A stretch of 64,000 bases of DNA, taken from positions 26,810,949-26,874,948 of the forward strand of contig NC_012879.2 in the NCBI RefSeq assembly GCF_000003195.3. The letters are read 5' to 3'. Source of the stretch: Sorghum bicolor (taxonomy: Eukaryota > Streptophyta > Magnoliopsida > Poales > Poaceae). The notes under the pieces are model-generated. The model searched no databases. It had not been told where the DNA came from and was given only the letters and a program-made list of their open reading frames with translations. Positions within the stretch are counted from its first letter, which is position 1, and each line of letters opens with the position of its first letter. The position numbers and the translations under genes were made by a program. Shown piece after piece: positions 21,304-32,905 of this stretch.

Positions 21304-22817
21304 TGTTGACGGTCCTTAAGTACTAAAATTAATAATCAAATAAACATGAAAAAGGATCAATATGAAACAAACATCTAGAATTAGGGTTTTATCTGACAGA
21401 ATTCCACGAGTTTTGGTGTTTATCTATTTCTGTAGGGGTTTATCAGAAAATATGGAGAGAAGGCCCACATGTCATGTTTACAACGAGATAATTACGTGCC
21501 GCGCAATTTTCCTCAATCTAGAAGGATCCAGAAGCCACGGGAACGAACGGGACGCAATTCGGGCTCGGGAGCTGGGCGGCCGCCCACCCCCCTTGGGCGC
21601 CCGCTCTGGCCAGGAGTTGGATCAGGACTCTCTCTCGGGACAACTCTCCACCGACCTAAAGGATCAATCTAAACCATACAATCTATGTCGGTTTGATCCA
21701 ATGGCTCACGTTCACTTGAGGGGACTATAAAACCAGACCCCCTGGCCCCTGGAGGAAGAGAGGAGAAATCATTATTCAGAGGTAGCCATCAAAGTTAGGG
21801 TTTAGATCTCTCTCCCACAGAGAATTAGAATTAGCTACTCCCTAATCCTTCAAGTTTCGAGGTTGATTAGATAGCAATTAGAGAAGTAGAGCACTACGCT
21901 CTGGATTCGGATCTTCGGTAATAAAGATTGGTATTATTCATATCTTTCTCTAATTCTATTGTTCTAATTGCATTATGTCTCTAATTATTATGTTCTTAGT
22001 TTGCTCTAGTTCTATATTTGATATAGTTCTAATTGATAATGAGTTTATGTATAAGCTTGCAAAGCGCTTAGCTCTTGACGCGAGGGAGTTAGGTGATAGA
22101 TCACATGTGAGCGTGGTGCTTAGATGTTATTTATCTGCAAATGTATCCTATTGGCCGAGTCGTGTGGTAGTTCGCGATAGTGACAGCTTCGTTGATTCTT
22201 ATATAGTCCACCCTCCGTTGATAGGACAGGCAGAACCGGTATTGTGGAGTAAGTCATGCGATGTTCTGATTTACTTTATCAATGTTCCTTATACATGAAT
22301 GAAGAGTCTTTTATGCTATATATGATCTTGTAGATAACTAGAGTAGATTATAACTTAGTAGTTAGTAGGTAACTTAGAATCCATTCTCTAGCTAATCCGA
22401 CATCACCTACATATATGAGGAGTAGTCTATTTTCTAATCGCTGTGTTATCTACCCATGAACTTATACTTTATTATCATTATCATTATGGTTTACCCCCTG
22501 CTAAAGTAAGTGACTGTGTGACGAGTTTCTCATTAGTAATCATGTTCTTGCAAGTTTATCTCTAGTCTATGCCTTGATAGATTTTGCCCCTTTGACTTAA
22601 TTCCATCTTCTTTAGATCCCTAGAGCAAAATTATAAATAACGATACCTGTAATACTTATCCTGGTGAAATGCTACAATGAGGTGTTTTATCTGTGCGCTT
22701 GCGGATAGAATAGATTATTTTCTAAAGAGCCTTTACATTTATAAATACCTTTGTACACTCTAGCGCCATGCTAGGGATGACAACCTAGTATCTAAGTGGT
22801 GTTAGCTAGTGTCAACA
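21304..22817 (+). repeat. 3' LTR of E (1514 bp)
   Basis: Same length and order as the 5' LTR with about twenty substitutions. TATAAAA lies at 21726-21732. The LTR ends GTGTCAACA and is followed by the target duplication ATAAT. Confidence 0.95.
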
Positions 22818-22822
22818 ATAAT

Positions 22823-23450
22823 ATCAAACTTGAGCTAATTAAAAGAAGAAAGGTTTTCTTTAGGCTATGATTAGTGGAACAATGCTTTTATGCAAAAAAA
22901 GTCTTAGCTACTCCCTCATACAGCCTTCATGATCCTTGAGGAGTCTTTATTTTTGGTTTATGACGGGTAAGTCTAGCTGAGTACATTCTCGTACTCAGGG
23001 TTTTATTCCCATGTTGTTTTGTAGATGGTCAAATGTATTATGGATATTGCATCCTCTGCTTGTACCCAGCAGTGGGCGAGGACTAGACCAAGGGCGATGG
23101 TCACTCTAACTTCTCTTGTGCTTTTGTGGGAATGACCGAACTATGGCACTGTATCAAACTAAATGTGTGTGTGTGTTACTTTCAAACTATGAAGCTTCCG
23201 CTACTTGAGAATTTGGTTTGTAATAATTTTTAAGTACTCCGATGTGTTCGTTAAATGATATGAACTGGATGTAATTGTGAATGGTGACTGCTAAACTTAT
23301 TACGATCTTGGCTGTATGTGCGATATGTGGTTTGAAATCCTTCGAGATTTCACGAACTACTGGAATTATATGGGCTTATGCTTGATGGTTTGACTGTGCA
23401 AATGGTCACTATTAGGCTTAATCTCTTATAATTTGGATGGTTCTGTTACA
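22823..23450 (+). repeat. 5' LTR of C, second segment (after insertion E)
   Basis: It resumes at the point where the first segment broke and matches 41508-42134 of the 3' LTR, ending GATGGTTCTGTTACA. It includes a short TG repeat (AAATGTGTGTGTGTGTT near 23161) that is shorter in the 3' LTR. Confidence 0.93.
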
Positions 23451-23452
23451 GC

Positions 23453-23464
23453 TGGTATCGGAGC
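23453..23464 (+). other. Primer binding site of C (initiator tRNA-Met)
   Basis: TGGTATCGGAGC lies two bases after the LTR end. The usual plant tRNA-Met site is TGGTATCAGAGC, so one base differs. Confidence 0.85.
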
Positions 23465-24226
23465 AAGGTTTAGCGAGTTACTATGCATTAGTACGTTCTA
23501 ACTAAACTTAAACCGGTTTAATAAAAGATTATTATAATTAATGATAATCAAGGTGTCAAACTAAGTTTTTGGAAAACTATCTGGTGTGCCATTTGCATAT
23601 CCTTTATGCCCAGTTAAGGACTCTAAGGTGGCTAGTTAAGTACTGACTTGGGGGTTAATGCATCATATTTCTATTTCATCTCATACGGCGTGCAATGGTA
23701 TGAGTACCATTCATTTGAGTGGTAATGTATGGATCAATTCTTCCTCTACGCCTCGGTAATTGGGAGCTGTGAGAGCATGATCGGATACACTGCCGATCTA
23801 GGGAAGTGTTGTTAAGGTGCTGTGTCATGCACACATGTTTGGTGTGCCTGGGAACAATACCGCATGTTGGGAGATTCTGTCCTAAGAGGCGATGCCGTCA
23901 CTAGGGCGATGATGTGGGTAGTAACACGTCATATGCATGGACGGGGTGTCTATGTATGTGGGGTGTATAGTTTTAAATTCTTGTTCTGCACTAACCACGT
24001 TCCCGCCTAGAACGCTAGTTACGTATGAGAGAACGTTGTGTGCCACCGCATATACTGATTAGTGTCAACTTTATTTCTAAGTTTGTGAGATCGTAAGTCT
24101 GTGCATGCATCATGTTCATTTCATATCATTGCTTACTTCCCTCCCTTAAAGTAAATTTGTCCCAATTTTAATTAAGTTAATAAAAGGTACTCCTCAATCT
24201 TACCCAAGGTATTCCATTTTCAGCAG
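23465..24226 (+). other. 5' leader of C
   Basis: A 760-bp untranslated stretch with many short upstream ATGs but no conserved frame. It ends TTCCATTTTCAGCAG directly before the ATG of ORF1, so the leader may contain an intron. Confidence 0.6.
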
Positions 24227-25032
24227 ATGGCGCGCACTAGGCTCACCGCTCGCAAGTCCACTAGTGGGCGGGCCCCTCGCCATCAGTTGGCAGCCAGGAG
24301 CTCGCGTCATAAGAGCAAGTTCTTGGAGGAGTTTGGGATGCCCACCTTGCTATGGAGGGTGCTCAGTTCGTTGGGGTATCTCGAAGGAAGGGAACCTCGT
24401 TACTATTGGAACAAGGAGCAGCTTGGTGACGGGACCCTGGTTGGGTGTATGATTCCCAAGGTACCACGCCTTTCCACGGTGCCAGCAGAGCAGCTTTCGC
24501 AGTTCTGAGGGACCTCATGGAGAGGTTTCCACAGGAGCTGGCCCACGCCTTCGCTGGGTGTTTCCCCGGGGTGACCCCTACACTTTGGTGTGGGATCAGT
24601 CCGAGGTGAATGTTGACGGTCCTTAAGTATCAAATTTAATTATTAAATAAATAAAGAAAAGGATCCAAATGAAATTAAGATCTAGACTTAGGGTTTTATC
24701 TGACAGAATTCCACGAGTTTTGGTGTTTGTCTATTTCTGCAGGGGGTTATCAGGAAATACGGAAGAAAGGCCCACATGTCGGGATTACGTAAAGATATTA
24801 ACGTGCTGCGCAATTATCTTACATCTAGAAGACTCCAGAAGCCACGAGGCCGAAGCAGAGGCGAAACGGGGCTAGACCCTGGGCGGCCGCCCAGTTGGTC
24901 AGGGCACCCGCCCACCTCCTGAGTCCAATCAGGACTCTGCTTTGCGGGAGATCTCCACCGACCTAAAGGATGAATCTAAACCATACAATCTATGTCGGTT
25001 TGATCCAAGGGCCCATATTCACTTGAAGGGAC

Positions 25033-25039
25033 TATAAAA
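25033..25039 (+). promoter_or_regulatory. LTR TATA box of copy B
   Basis: TATAAAA in the shared context GGGACTATAAAACCAGACC. It is the predicted promoter of the B genomic RNA. Confidence 0.7.
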
Positions 25040-26199
25040 CCAGACCCCCTTGCCCCTGGAGGAGAGAGCCTCTCAACCCTAATTCATTGTTCCATCAAGG
25101 GAGAAGAAGCCTCTGATCAAGATTAGAGCCACCACATCAATTAGATATCTAGATTAGCATAGCTACATAGGATTAGAACTAGAAGGAGTCAATCTTCGAT
25201 TGGTTTCCGGATCTGTCAAGAGGATTCTTGGTAATTCTCTAATTGTGCTTCTAATTGCTTTCTAATTATCTCTGTTCTTCAATATTATGAATATGACTTT
25301 GTTCTACTTCAATATATTGCTTATGACTTTGCTCTACTTGCTTATATTCAAGATTATATTGTTCTTAGTTTATCATAGTTATGTACTTGGCTTAGTTAGA
25401 TTGGATCTATATACATGCTTAGGATCGTATAGCGTTTATCCATCGGATCCATGGGTAAATGATAGATATTGTGTAGGCGTGGTGCTTATACCGTATTTAT
25501 CTGCGATTGTACCCAATATGCCAGATCATGGGGTGGTTCGTGATAGTGACAGCTTCATTGATTCTTATATAGTCCCCCTCTCGTGTATTGGGCTGGCAGA
25601 GCAACATTATTACAGGGGAGTGATTGCTATGTTTCTCATATTCCTTGCTAATATCACTATGCATGGGCGTAGTCTTGTCTCGCAATGATTGCTAAGTATG
25701 CTTGCACTAACTATGATATGCTAGACTATATAGTTGAGAATAACTTAGGGAATATTCTTGTAGTTCGTTCTAATACCATGCTAATGACTTTCTAGAGTAT
25801 CTAATTGAGGTGCTTATCATATTTATTATGTGGCTAGATCAGATTAGTTATCTTTGTCACTATTATTATTTCATATATCTTTTATGTGACACTTATCCCT
25901 GTATGAAGAGTTAGATATAATGTTCTCAATTATACATGCAATGATAGATGCTCAATCTCATATTATATTCTGTAATCATTAGTAATGATTGCTAATCCCT
26001 TCCCAGTGGTAAAAATATAAATAACGATACCTGGAATACTTCCCGGTTAAAATGCTACATCGTTATTAATCTGTGCGCTTGCAGATCCAATTCATTATTT
26101 ATTTAGAAGAGCAATTGCATATTTCAACACCGCGTCTCTTATATCATGCTGGGGATGACAACTTGGCTTAAGTGGTGTGAGGGATAGGTTTGGCATTTT

Positions 26200-26214
26200 T
26201 GGCACCGTTGCTAG
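26200..26214 (+). other. Fossil primer binding site inside the family-1 LTR
   Basis: CATTTTTGGCACCGTTGCTAG closely matches CATTTTTGGCGCCGTTGCCGG at the real site about 70 bp downstream. It lies inside the LTR in every family-1 copy. E has no such copy: its LTR ends where this extra segment begins. Confidence 0.65.
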
Positions 26215-26270
26215 ATTTAGAACTTAGTCTACTTTTAGTAATGATGTTAAGAATACCCAACAAGCATTTT

Positions 26271-26288
26271 TGGCGCCGTTGCCGGGGA
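26271..26288 (+). other. Primer binding site of copy B (tRNA-Asp)
   Basis: TGGCGCCGTTGCCGGGGA, eight bases after the LTR, complements the 3' end of tRNA-Asp(GUC). Confidence 0.87.
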
Positions 26289-26423
26289 AGGTTGATTACT
26301 AATCAGGAATGGAATAAAAAGATTTTGAGTTATCATTCGCATCACTAATATGATTGAGCTTATCTATTCTATCATACAGTTTTACCCCGATATTTTTCTA
26401 TTTTATCTTATGCAGGGGAATGT

Positions 26424-29068
26424 ATGAATAGAAGACATCTTCCAGGAAATTTTGTTGACAATCCTGAAGCATTATTCAAGAAGATGAGAGCCAAGCTAAA
26501 GAAATCATCAACACTTCACGAAGAAGCTTCATCCAATCAAGAAGATCACCGGAACTTGTCTTCAGAGTTCGAAGCCATGGCGAACAAATCAATCCGTGAG
26601 TTCTCAGCTCCCACTACGGACAACATCCGCACTGGACCTGCTGCAGAGATCGATGGTAACTTTGAGCTCAAGCCTGGACTTATCAACATGGTGCAATCCA
26701 ACCAGTTCTGTGGGAAGGCACACGAAGATGCTAGTGCTCATTTACAACACTTCCTAGAGATTTGCAACACATTCACCATAGCAGGAGTTTCCAAAGACGC
26801 TATACTACTTCGCCTCTTCCCATTCTCACTGTTAGGAAGAGCGAAGCAGTGGTTCTACGCTACAAAGCAGAAGAATACTACGTGGGCACTCTGCTCAACA
26901 AACTTCCTGGCTAAGTTCTTTCCCATGGGCAAGACCAATGCTCTCCGTGGGAAGATTACAAGTTTTCAGCAACAAAATGATGAATCTGTTTCAGAAGCAT
27001 GGGAGCGCTTTCAAGACTACATCCTAGAATGTCCCCATCATGGAATGGAGAGTTGGCTACTGATGCAGACATTCTATCATGGGCTCAGCAACAGTGCCCG
27101 AGAGACCATGGATGCTGCAGCTGGAGGAGCATTCTTATCACTTACTATACCACAAGCCACAGCTCTTGTGGAGAAGATGGCGTCCAACCAAAGCTGGAAT
27201 GAAGAGAGGACCCAGACACGCAAGAGAGGTGGAGGTATGCATCAGCTGAAGGAGGTAGACATGCTGTCTGCAAAGCTAGACCTGCTCATAAAGAAGCTCG
27301 ACGATAGAGCTGGAGACAAGAAAGAAGATATGCACATCTACGACTCTCACATGACTTGTGAGGAGTGTGGAGACACTGGACACTCAGGCAACCACTGCCC
27401 TGAGATGCTTGAGGATGTGAACTACATCAACAACAACAACAACTACTACTACAACCGTCCTCAACAAAATCAAGGTTGGAATCAACAGAGGCCTAACTAC
27501 TCAGGTAATTATCAAGGTAACAATTCTTACAACAATAATAATAATTTTCCACCTTTGAGAGAGTTAGTGTCTAATCAAGGAAAGCTAATGGATAATCTAT
27601 CTAAGAAATTGGCGTCTAATGATAAAATGCTAGAAAATATAAATAATAGAATGGATAATGTCTCTACTGCCATCAAGAATCAAATTAGCTTTAATAAAAT
27701 GATTGAATCCCAGTTAAATCAAATAGCTGCTGCTGTTCCTACTACTAACCCCGGTATACCATCACAACCGGAAGGATTAGAATCTGCAAATCTTATAGAC
27801 GTGTTTGATGCAGGTAATTGGAGTAACCCCGTCACTGAATTTTGTACTGACCGTCTGCCGGTCAAGAGAGGCGATCCAGGACGCCCCGTCATCCCGATCT
27901 CCATCGGCATGGTGGACGTTCCAGAAGCACACTGTGACTTTGGCTCTAGCGTCAACATTATACCCAGGGTACTCTATGAGAAATTCTTTACATATCCTTT
28001 ATTAGAGACAACCATGTGTTTGCAGTTTGCAGATCAGACGATAACTTTTCCAAAAGGAATAGTGAGGAACCTTTGTGTCCGAGTTGGTACCTTGTATGCC
28101 CCAGCAGACTTCGTAGTGGTAGAGACCGGAAATGATGAGAGAGCACCTATCATCCTAGGAAGGCCATTTTTGAACACCACGGGAGCTATCATCTACGCCA
28201 GTGCTGCCAAGATCAGTTTCTACGTCAAAGGGAAGAAGGATACATTTTTCTTCAAGAACAAGACTACACAAATTCCAGATCAATCCAGACGTGAATCAAG
28301 GAAGAGGACCAACAGGAGAAACAGGAACAAGCAAGTGTGGACCGAGTCAGCTAAGATGGTCACTGTAGTCCATGGAGGCCAAGATCACCAACTTAAGTCA
28401 CCGTTTTTGACCAAGAAGGACGACCCAGGAATGCCAAGCATTTACTGCTCCATAAATGGATACAACTTCTACAAGACGATTTTCGACACCGGATCGGGCG
28501 TCAACATAATGGCCGCAATCACCTATCGGCTCTTGTTCGGGACCATGCCACTAAGACCAACATACATTCAGCTCCAGATGGCAGATCAGACATTTTGAGA
28601 AGTTCAAGGAATAGTATCTGATGTCCCAGTCAAAATAGACGATCACTTTGTCTACACAGACTTTCAAGTTGTTGACATGGGAGAAGAAGAGTACGATCCA
28701 CCCATCATCCTTGGAAGACCGTTCCTCAGCACCGTTAAAGCAATTATCTACATTGGAACCGGAGAAGTCCATATGCACTTCCCCTCAGAGAAGGTACGCC
28801 GTTTTTTACTGACCCTAACTATATCATTGAAGAATCTAAGCAGGTCAGAAAGAGACGCAACCGCAACCAGAGAAGGCAGATCATCAAGGACGGATGGGCA
28901 GACTATGAAGGAGAAGTTGTAAGGTCAGAAGACTTGGAGTTTAAACAGAATTATCCAGAGGAGATTGAAGCACCGAGTTAGGTATGGAAAATGAAGATAA
29001 CTATACAAGAAGAGGAGGCACTGCCGGAAGTACCGACTACGCCACCCAACGAACCTCAGGACGATTAA
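26424..29068 (+). pseudogene. Gag-protease polyprotein of copy B, broken
   Basis: The ATG at 26424 follows CTTATGCAG|GGGAATGT, a splice-acceptor-like sequence. Order: N-terminal extension, Gag domain (NQFCGKAHEDASAHLQ, LLRLFPFSLLGRAKQWFY), CCHC zinc knuckle CEECGDTGHSGNHC, Asn-rich spacer, first protease domain (CDFGSS), basic linker, second protease domain (FDTGSG). Compared with copy H, CGA became TGA at 28596-28598, one T or A is lost near 28801 (frameshift), and CAG became TAG at 28979-28981. The frame would end at 29066-29068. The second protease is cut by the first stop, so this copy is probably inactive as a source of full protein. Confidence 0.92.
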
Positions 29069-31238
29069 GAAATTGGAGAGTCCCGTTCGGAGGACTTAAA
29101 AATACCGAACGCCTTGCCAAGAGGTAAACTTGGTAGTTATCCTTTCCATTACAATTATTTCAAATTATTTCAACTAGTTTACTAAGTAATCATGTTCATG
29201 CTATCTTAAAAAGAAAATAAAAATATGAAAAACACTAAGCTCCATGTGAGTATACGAGTGGCATAAAACCCATTAGTACATTCACTGTGGTGGCATAAAA
29301 ATAAAAATAAATATTTTTCTGCTTTATAAAACAAAAATATAAAAACAGGGAGTAACAATTATTAAGGAGTCTCAAGATAATAAAGGCTAGATATTTATGC
29401 TAACACTTAATCAGTTCCACAAGCTTTGTTGTCTATTTGAGCTCCACAGAATTTAAGAAGACTAGCAGACGGAGGACATTCTAATCGCTGTCAGAATGCT
29501 GCTGACTTTCAAATACACCTCTGCCACCTGCTAGCTACATTAAGAGAAATTACGTCAAAATTCAGCTTGGGGGAGAGCACCCCCATTTACATCGATAAGT
29601 ATTTCTATCTATCTTTATACTTATATTATTTTAGAATATTAAAATACATATAAACTATGGGAAAACCAAATAAAGATTTTATGCTTATATATGTCTTTTG
29701 CTTAGTGTGTTTAATAAATAAATAAAGTGGCTATTTTAATCTGTATCTAAACAAAAACTTAAGCATGGATATGATAAATAGTTGCTCTGTCTAATTTGCA
29801 AATTTTAAGTTCTCTCTCAAGTTTAGATATAACTGTTATAATTTAAAGCTTGCCCTAGACCTAAACTTGTGGGATGAAAACTTGATCTGAAGTCTAAGTT
29901 GTTAACGGATACGATATAGGAAGGTTGAGCTGCTGTTTATCTGTTCCTAGAGATTCTAGAATTCTGGAGAATTTTATCTTTGAAAATCTTTAAAATGTTG
30001 CATGATGAGTTCCTGTATGATGAGAGCTTAAATTCCTACCACAGCCATATATACATGCTTGCTAGACTTTGAGCCACACATTTATTATTTACTGCTTATG
30101 AGCATTGAGTGTGGTCAAGCTGTGTAGACCCTTAGGAGCTTGTCATGTGGTTAAATCAAGATTTCACTGGCACGTTCACTCATATATGCTACTTCTACTC
30201 CGGAAGTACCATCCACATATATCCATCCATTTCCATCTCCAGAATCACCCAAAAATATTCTGCTCCTAATCCGGGAGAGAATAACCAAAAATATTTTTGT
30301 TTCCCCTTGTGAAATAAATGCTCAAGTTATCTTGTTACTACCACTTGCTATATTATCTCAAGAGATGAGTGCTCTAAAAAAAGAAGAAAATAAAAAAATA
30401 ATACGAGGAAATAAAAAGTTGCAAGTGCTCGGAACCTCGAAAGAAAAGAAAGAGTGAGACGAGAGGTAAAAATGGACAAGTGACCGACAGTAGAATTAGG
30501 GGTGCAAGATACCCACCTGAGAGACAAGAAAAAGAAGAGCATCTCATTCTCCTCATAAAGTTTCAAAAGCAAGGAAGGTATGTATCCCCTCAAAAGAGCA
30601 AAGTAGAATTAGACTTCCACCACCATTGTTTTCACCATTGTTATCACCATCATCACCATACACCATTCATTCGCCACACATGCACATCTTGATTTGGCTT
30701 ATTGATTTGTTTCTTTGGATCCATGGTTTGACTATGCAATAAATGTCTTGTGAGTATGTATACTTTATCTCCCACCTATGAGCTCCAAATATTAAAGCCT
30801 TATTAGAGTAGGGTGAGAGAGAAGGAAATGTCACTATGCCTTATACCACAAATACTACATATCTTGAGAGAAGGCATATACCATTAATGCCTTGGTAAGG
30901 ATCTAAAAATACCACAAAAGAGAGATCTGAGAGAATCATACAAGGAATCTCTGAGTTTTATTTGAAAATCTGCAAAAACCCCAGAGCTATAGCTGATCAA
31001 GAATAAGAGACATGGCACTTGGCTAGAGTGTTCTATCTTTTAACCACTCAAGACAGAAGTGACAGTTACAAGTCCCATGGTGGAGGTAAAGTAAGTAAGT
31101 TTTAAGTCTTGATAGTTTACTCTAACTCAGAGATGAGATCTTATTTAAAAGCATGTGTACCGTCTATTTTTTTAAAAATATTGCAACAACTTATGATCCA
31201 TAGGTGAGTCTATCCTTGCTCAGGAACGAGCAAGAGGT
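29069..31238 (+). other. 3' noncoding region of copy B
   Basis: Collinear with the tails of A and H. Internal polypurine-like motif at 29574-29585. Both palindromes are damaged here (GTTGCAAGTGCTC near 30418; GGACAAGTGACC at 30474-30485). No gene is seen. Confidence 0.75.
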
Positions 31239-31251
31239 AAGCTTGGGGGAG
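31239..31251 (+). other. Polypurine tract of copy B
   Basis: AAGCTTGGGGGAG two bases before the 3' LTR start at 31254. Confidence 0.85.
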
Positions 31252-31253
31252 TT

Positions 31254-32905
31254 TGTTGACGGTCCTTAAGTATCAAATTTAATTATCAAATAAAAAAAGA
31301 AAAGGATCCAAATGAAATTAAGATCTAGACTTAGGGTTTTATCTGACAGAATTCCACGAGTTTTGGTGTTTGTCTATTTCTGCAGGGGGTTATCAGGAAA
31401 TACGGAAGAAAGGCCCACATGTCGTGATTACGTAAAGATATTAACGTGCTGCGCAATTATCTTACATCTAGAAGACTCCAGAAGCCACGAGACCGAAGTG
31501 GAGGCGAAACGGGGCCAGACCCTGGGCGGCCGCCCAGTTGGTCAGGGCGCCCGCCCACCTCCTGAGTCCAATCAGGACTCTGCTTTGCGGGAGATCTCCA
31601 CCGACCTAAAGGATGAATCTAAACCATACAATCTATGTCGGTTTGATCCAAGGGCCCATATTCACTTGAAGGGACTATAAAACCAGACCCCCTGGCCCCT
31701 AGAGGAGAGAGCCTCTCAACCCTAATTCATTGTTCCATCAAGGGAGAAGAAGCCTCTGATCAAGATTAGAGCGAGCACATCAATTAGATATCTAGATTAG
31801 CATAGCTACATAGGATTAGAACTAGAAGGAGTCAATCTTCGATTGGTTTCCGGATCTGTCAAGAGGATTCTTGGTAATTCTCTAATTGTGCTTCTAATTG
31901 CTTTCTAATTATCTTTGTTCTTCAATATTATGAATATGACTTTGTTCTACTTCAATATATTGCTTATGACTTTGCTCTACTTGCTTATATTCAAGATTAT
32001 ATTGTTCTTAGTTTATCATAGTTATGTACTTGGCTTAGTTAGATTGGATCTATATACATGCTTAGGATCGTATAGCGTTTATCCATCGGATCCATGGGTA
32101 AATGATAGATATTGTGTAGGCGTGGTGCTTATACCGTATTTATCTGCGATTGTACCCAATATGCCAGATCGTGGGGTGGTTCGTGATAGTGACAGCTTCA
32201 TTGATTCTTATATAGTCCCCCTCTCGTGTATTGGGCTGGCAGAGCAACATTATTACAGGGGAGTGATTGCTATGTTTCTCATATTCCTTGCTAATATCAT
32301 TATGCATGGGCGTAGTCTTGTCTCGCAATGATTGCTAAGTATGCTTGCACTAACTATGATATGCTAGACTATATAGTTGAGAATAACTTAGGGAATATTC
32401 TTGTAGTTCGTTCTAATACCATGCTAATGACTTTCTAGAGTATCGAATTGAGGTGCTTATCATATTTATTATGTGGCTAGATCAGATTAGTTATCTTTGT
32501 CACTATTATTATTTCATATATCTTTTATGTGACACTTATCCTTGTATGAAGAGTTAGATATAATGTTCTCAATTATACATGCAATGATAGATGCTCAATC
32601 TCATATTCTATTCTGTAATCATTAGTGATGATTGCTAATCCCTTCCCAGTGGTAAAAATATAAATAACGATACCTGGAATACTTCCCAGTTAAAATGCTA
32701 CATCGGTATTAATCTGTGCGCTTGCAGGTCCAATTCATTATTTATTTAGAAGAGCAATTGCATATTTCAATACCGCGTCTCTTATATCATGCTGGGGATG
32801 ACAACTTGGCTTAAGTGGTGTGAGGGATAGGTTTGGGATTTTTGGCACCGTTGCTAGATTTAGAACTTAGTCTACTTTTAGTAATGATGTTAAGAATACC
32901 CAATA
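31254..32905 (+). repeat. 3' LTR of copy B (1652 bp)
   Basis: Same length as the 5' LTR. TATAAAA at 31676-31682, GGGCGGCCGCCC at 31524-31535. The terminal CA is mutated to TA. A frame of 138 codons at 31915-32331 is open in several family-1 LTRs but is not supported as a gene. Confidence 0.95.

Larger units (their letters stand above)
13494..22817 (+). mobile_element. Athila-like non-autonomous LTR retrotransposon E (complete, 9.3 kb)
   Basis: Two 1514-bp LTRs (13494-15007 and 21304-22817) start TGTTGACGGTCC and end GTGTCAACA. The duplication ATAAT flanks the element at 13489-13493 and 22818-22822. Inside are a tRNA-Asp primer binding site, an intact gag-protease ORF, a promoter-like region, a broken Athila ORF-1-like gene and a polypurine tract. 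There is no RT, RNase H or integrase. The two LTRs differ at roughly twenty positions by eye, so insertion was recent and later than that of C, whose 5' LTR it splits. Confidence 0.96.
24611..26262 (+). repeat. 5' LTR of copy B (1652 bp)
   Basis: It starts TGTTGACGG and ends ACCCAACA. It contains the palindrome GGGCGGCCGCCC at 24881-24892, TATAAAA at 25033-25039 and, at 26200-26214, a decayed copy of the primer binding site. A frame of 133 codons (25287-25688) is open but lies in LTR sequence. Confidence 0.95.
24611..32905 (+). mobile_element. Family-1 non-autonomous LTR retrotransposon, copy B (complete, 8295 bp)
   Basis: LTRs of 1652 bp lie at 24611-26262 and 31254-32905. The duplication GTGAA flanks it at 24606-24610 and 32906-32910. 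The last LTR base pair changed from CA to TA (32904-32905). It lies inside ORF1 of element C. The internal region holds a tRNA-Asp primer binding site, a gag-protease frame broken by two stops and one frameshift, a 2.2-kb noncoding tail and a polypurine tract. The LTRs differ at about 25 positions by eye. Confidence 0.96.

Noticed and set aside
24227..24508. Genuine histone H3 gene
   Set aside because: Only the tail resembles H3; the histone fold is absent, the frame is upstream of gag in a retrotransposon, and the continuation is a coiled coil with an acidic tail.
31915..32331. 138-codon frame with Ile/Leu-rich segments in family-1 LTRs, resembling a small membrane protein
   Set aside because: It lies wholly inside LTR sequence, has AT-rich composition that favours Ile/Leu, and the copies are too young for its openness to mean selection. 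Copy A has lost part of it.
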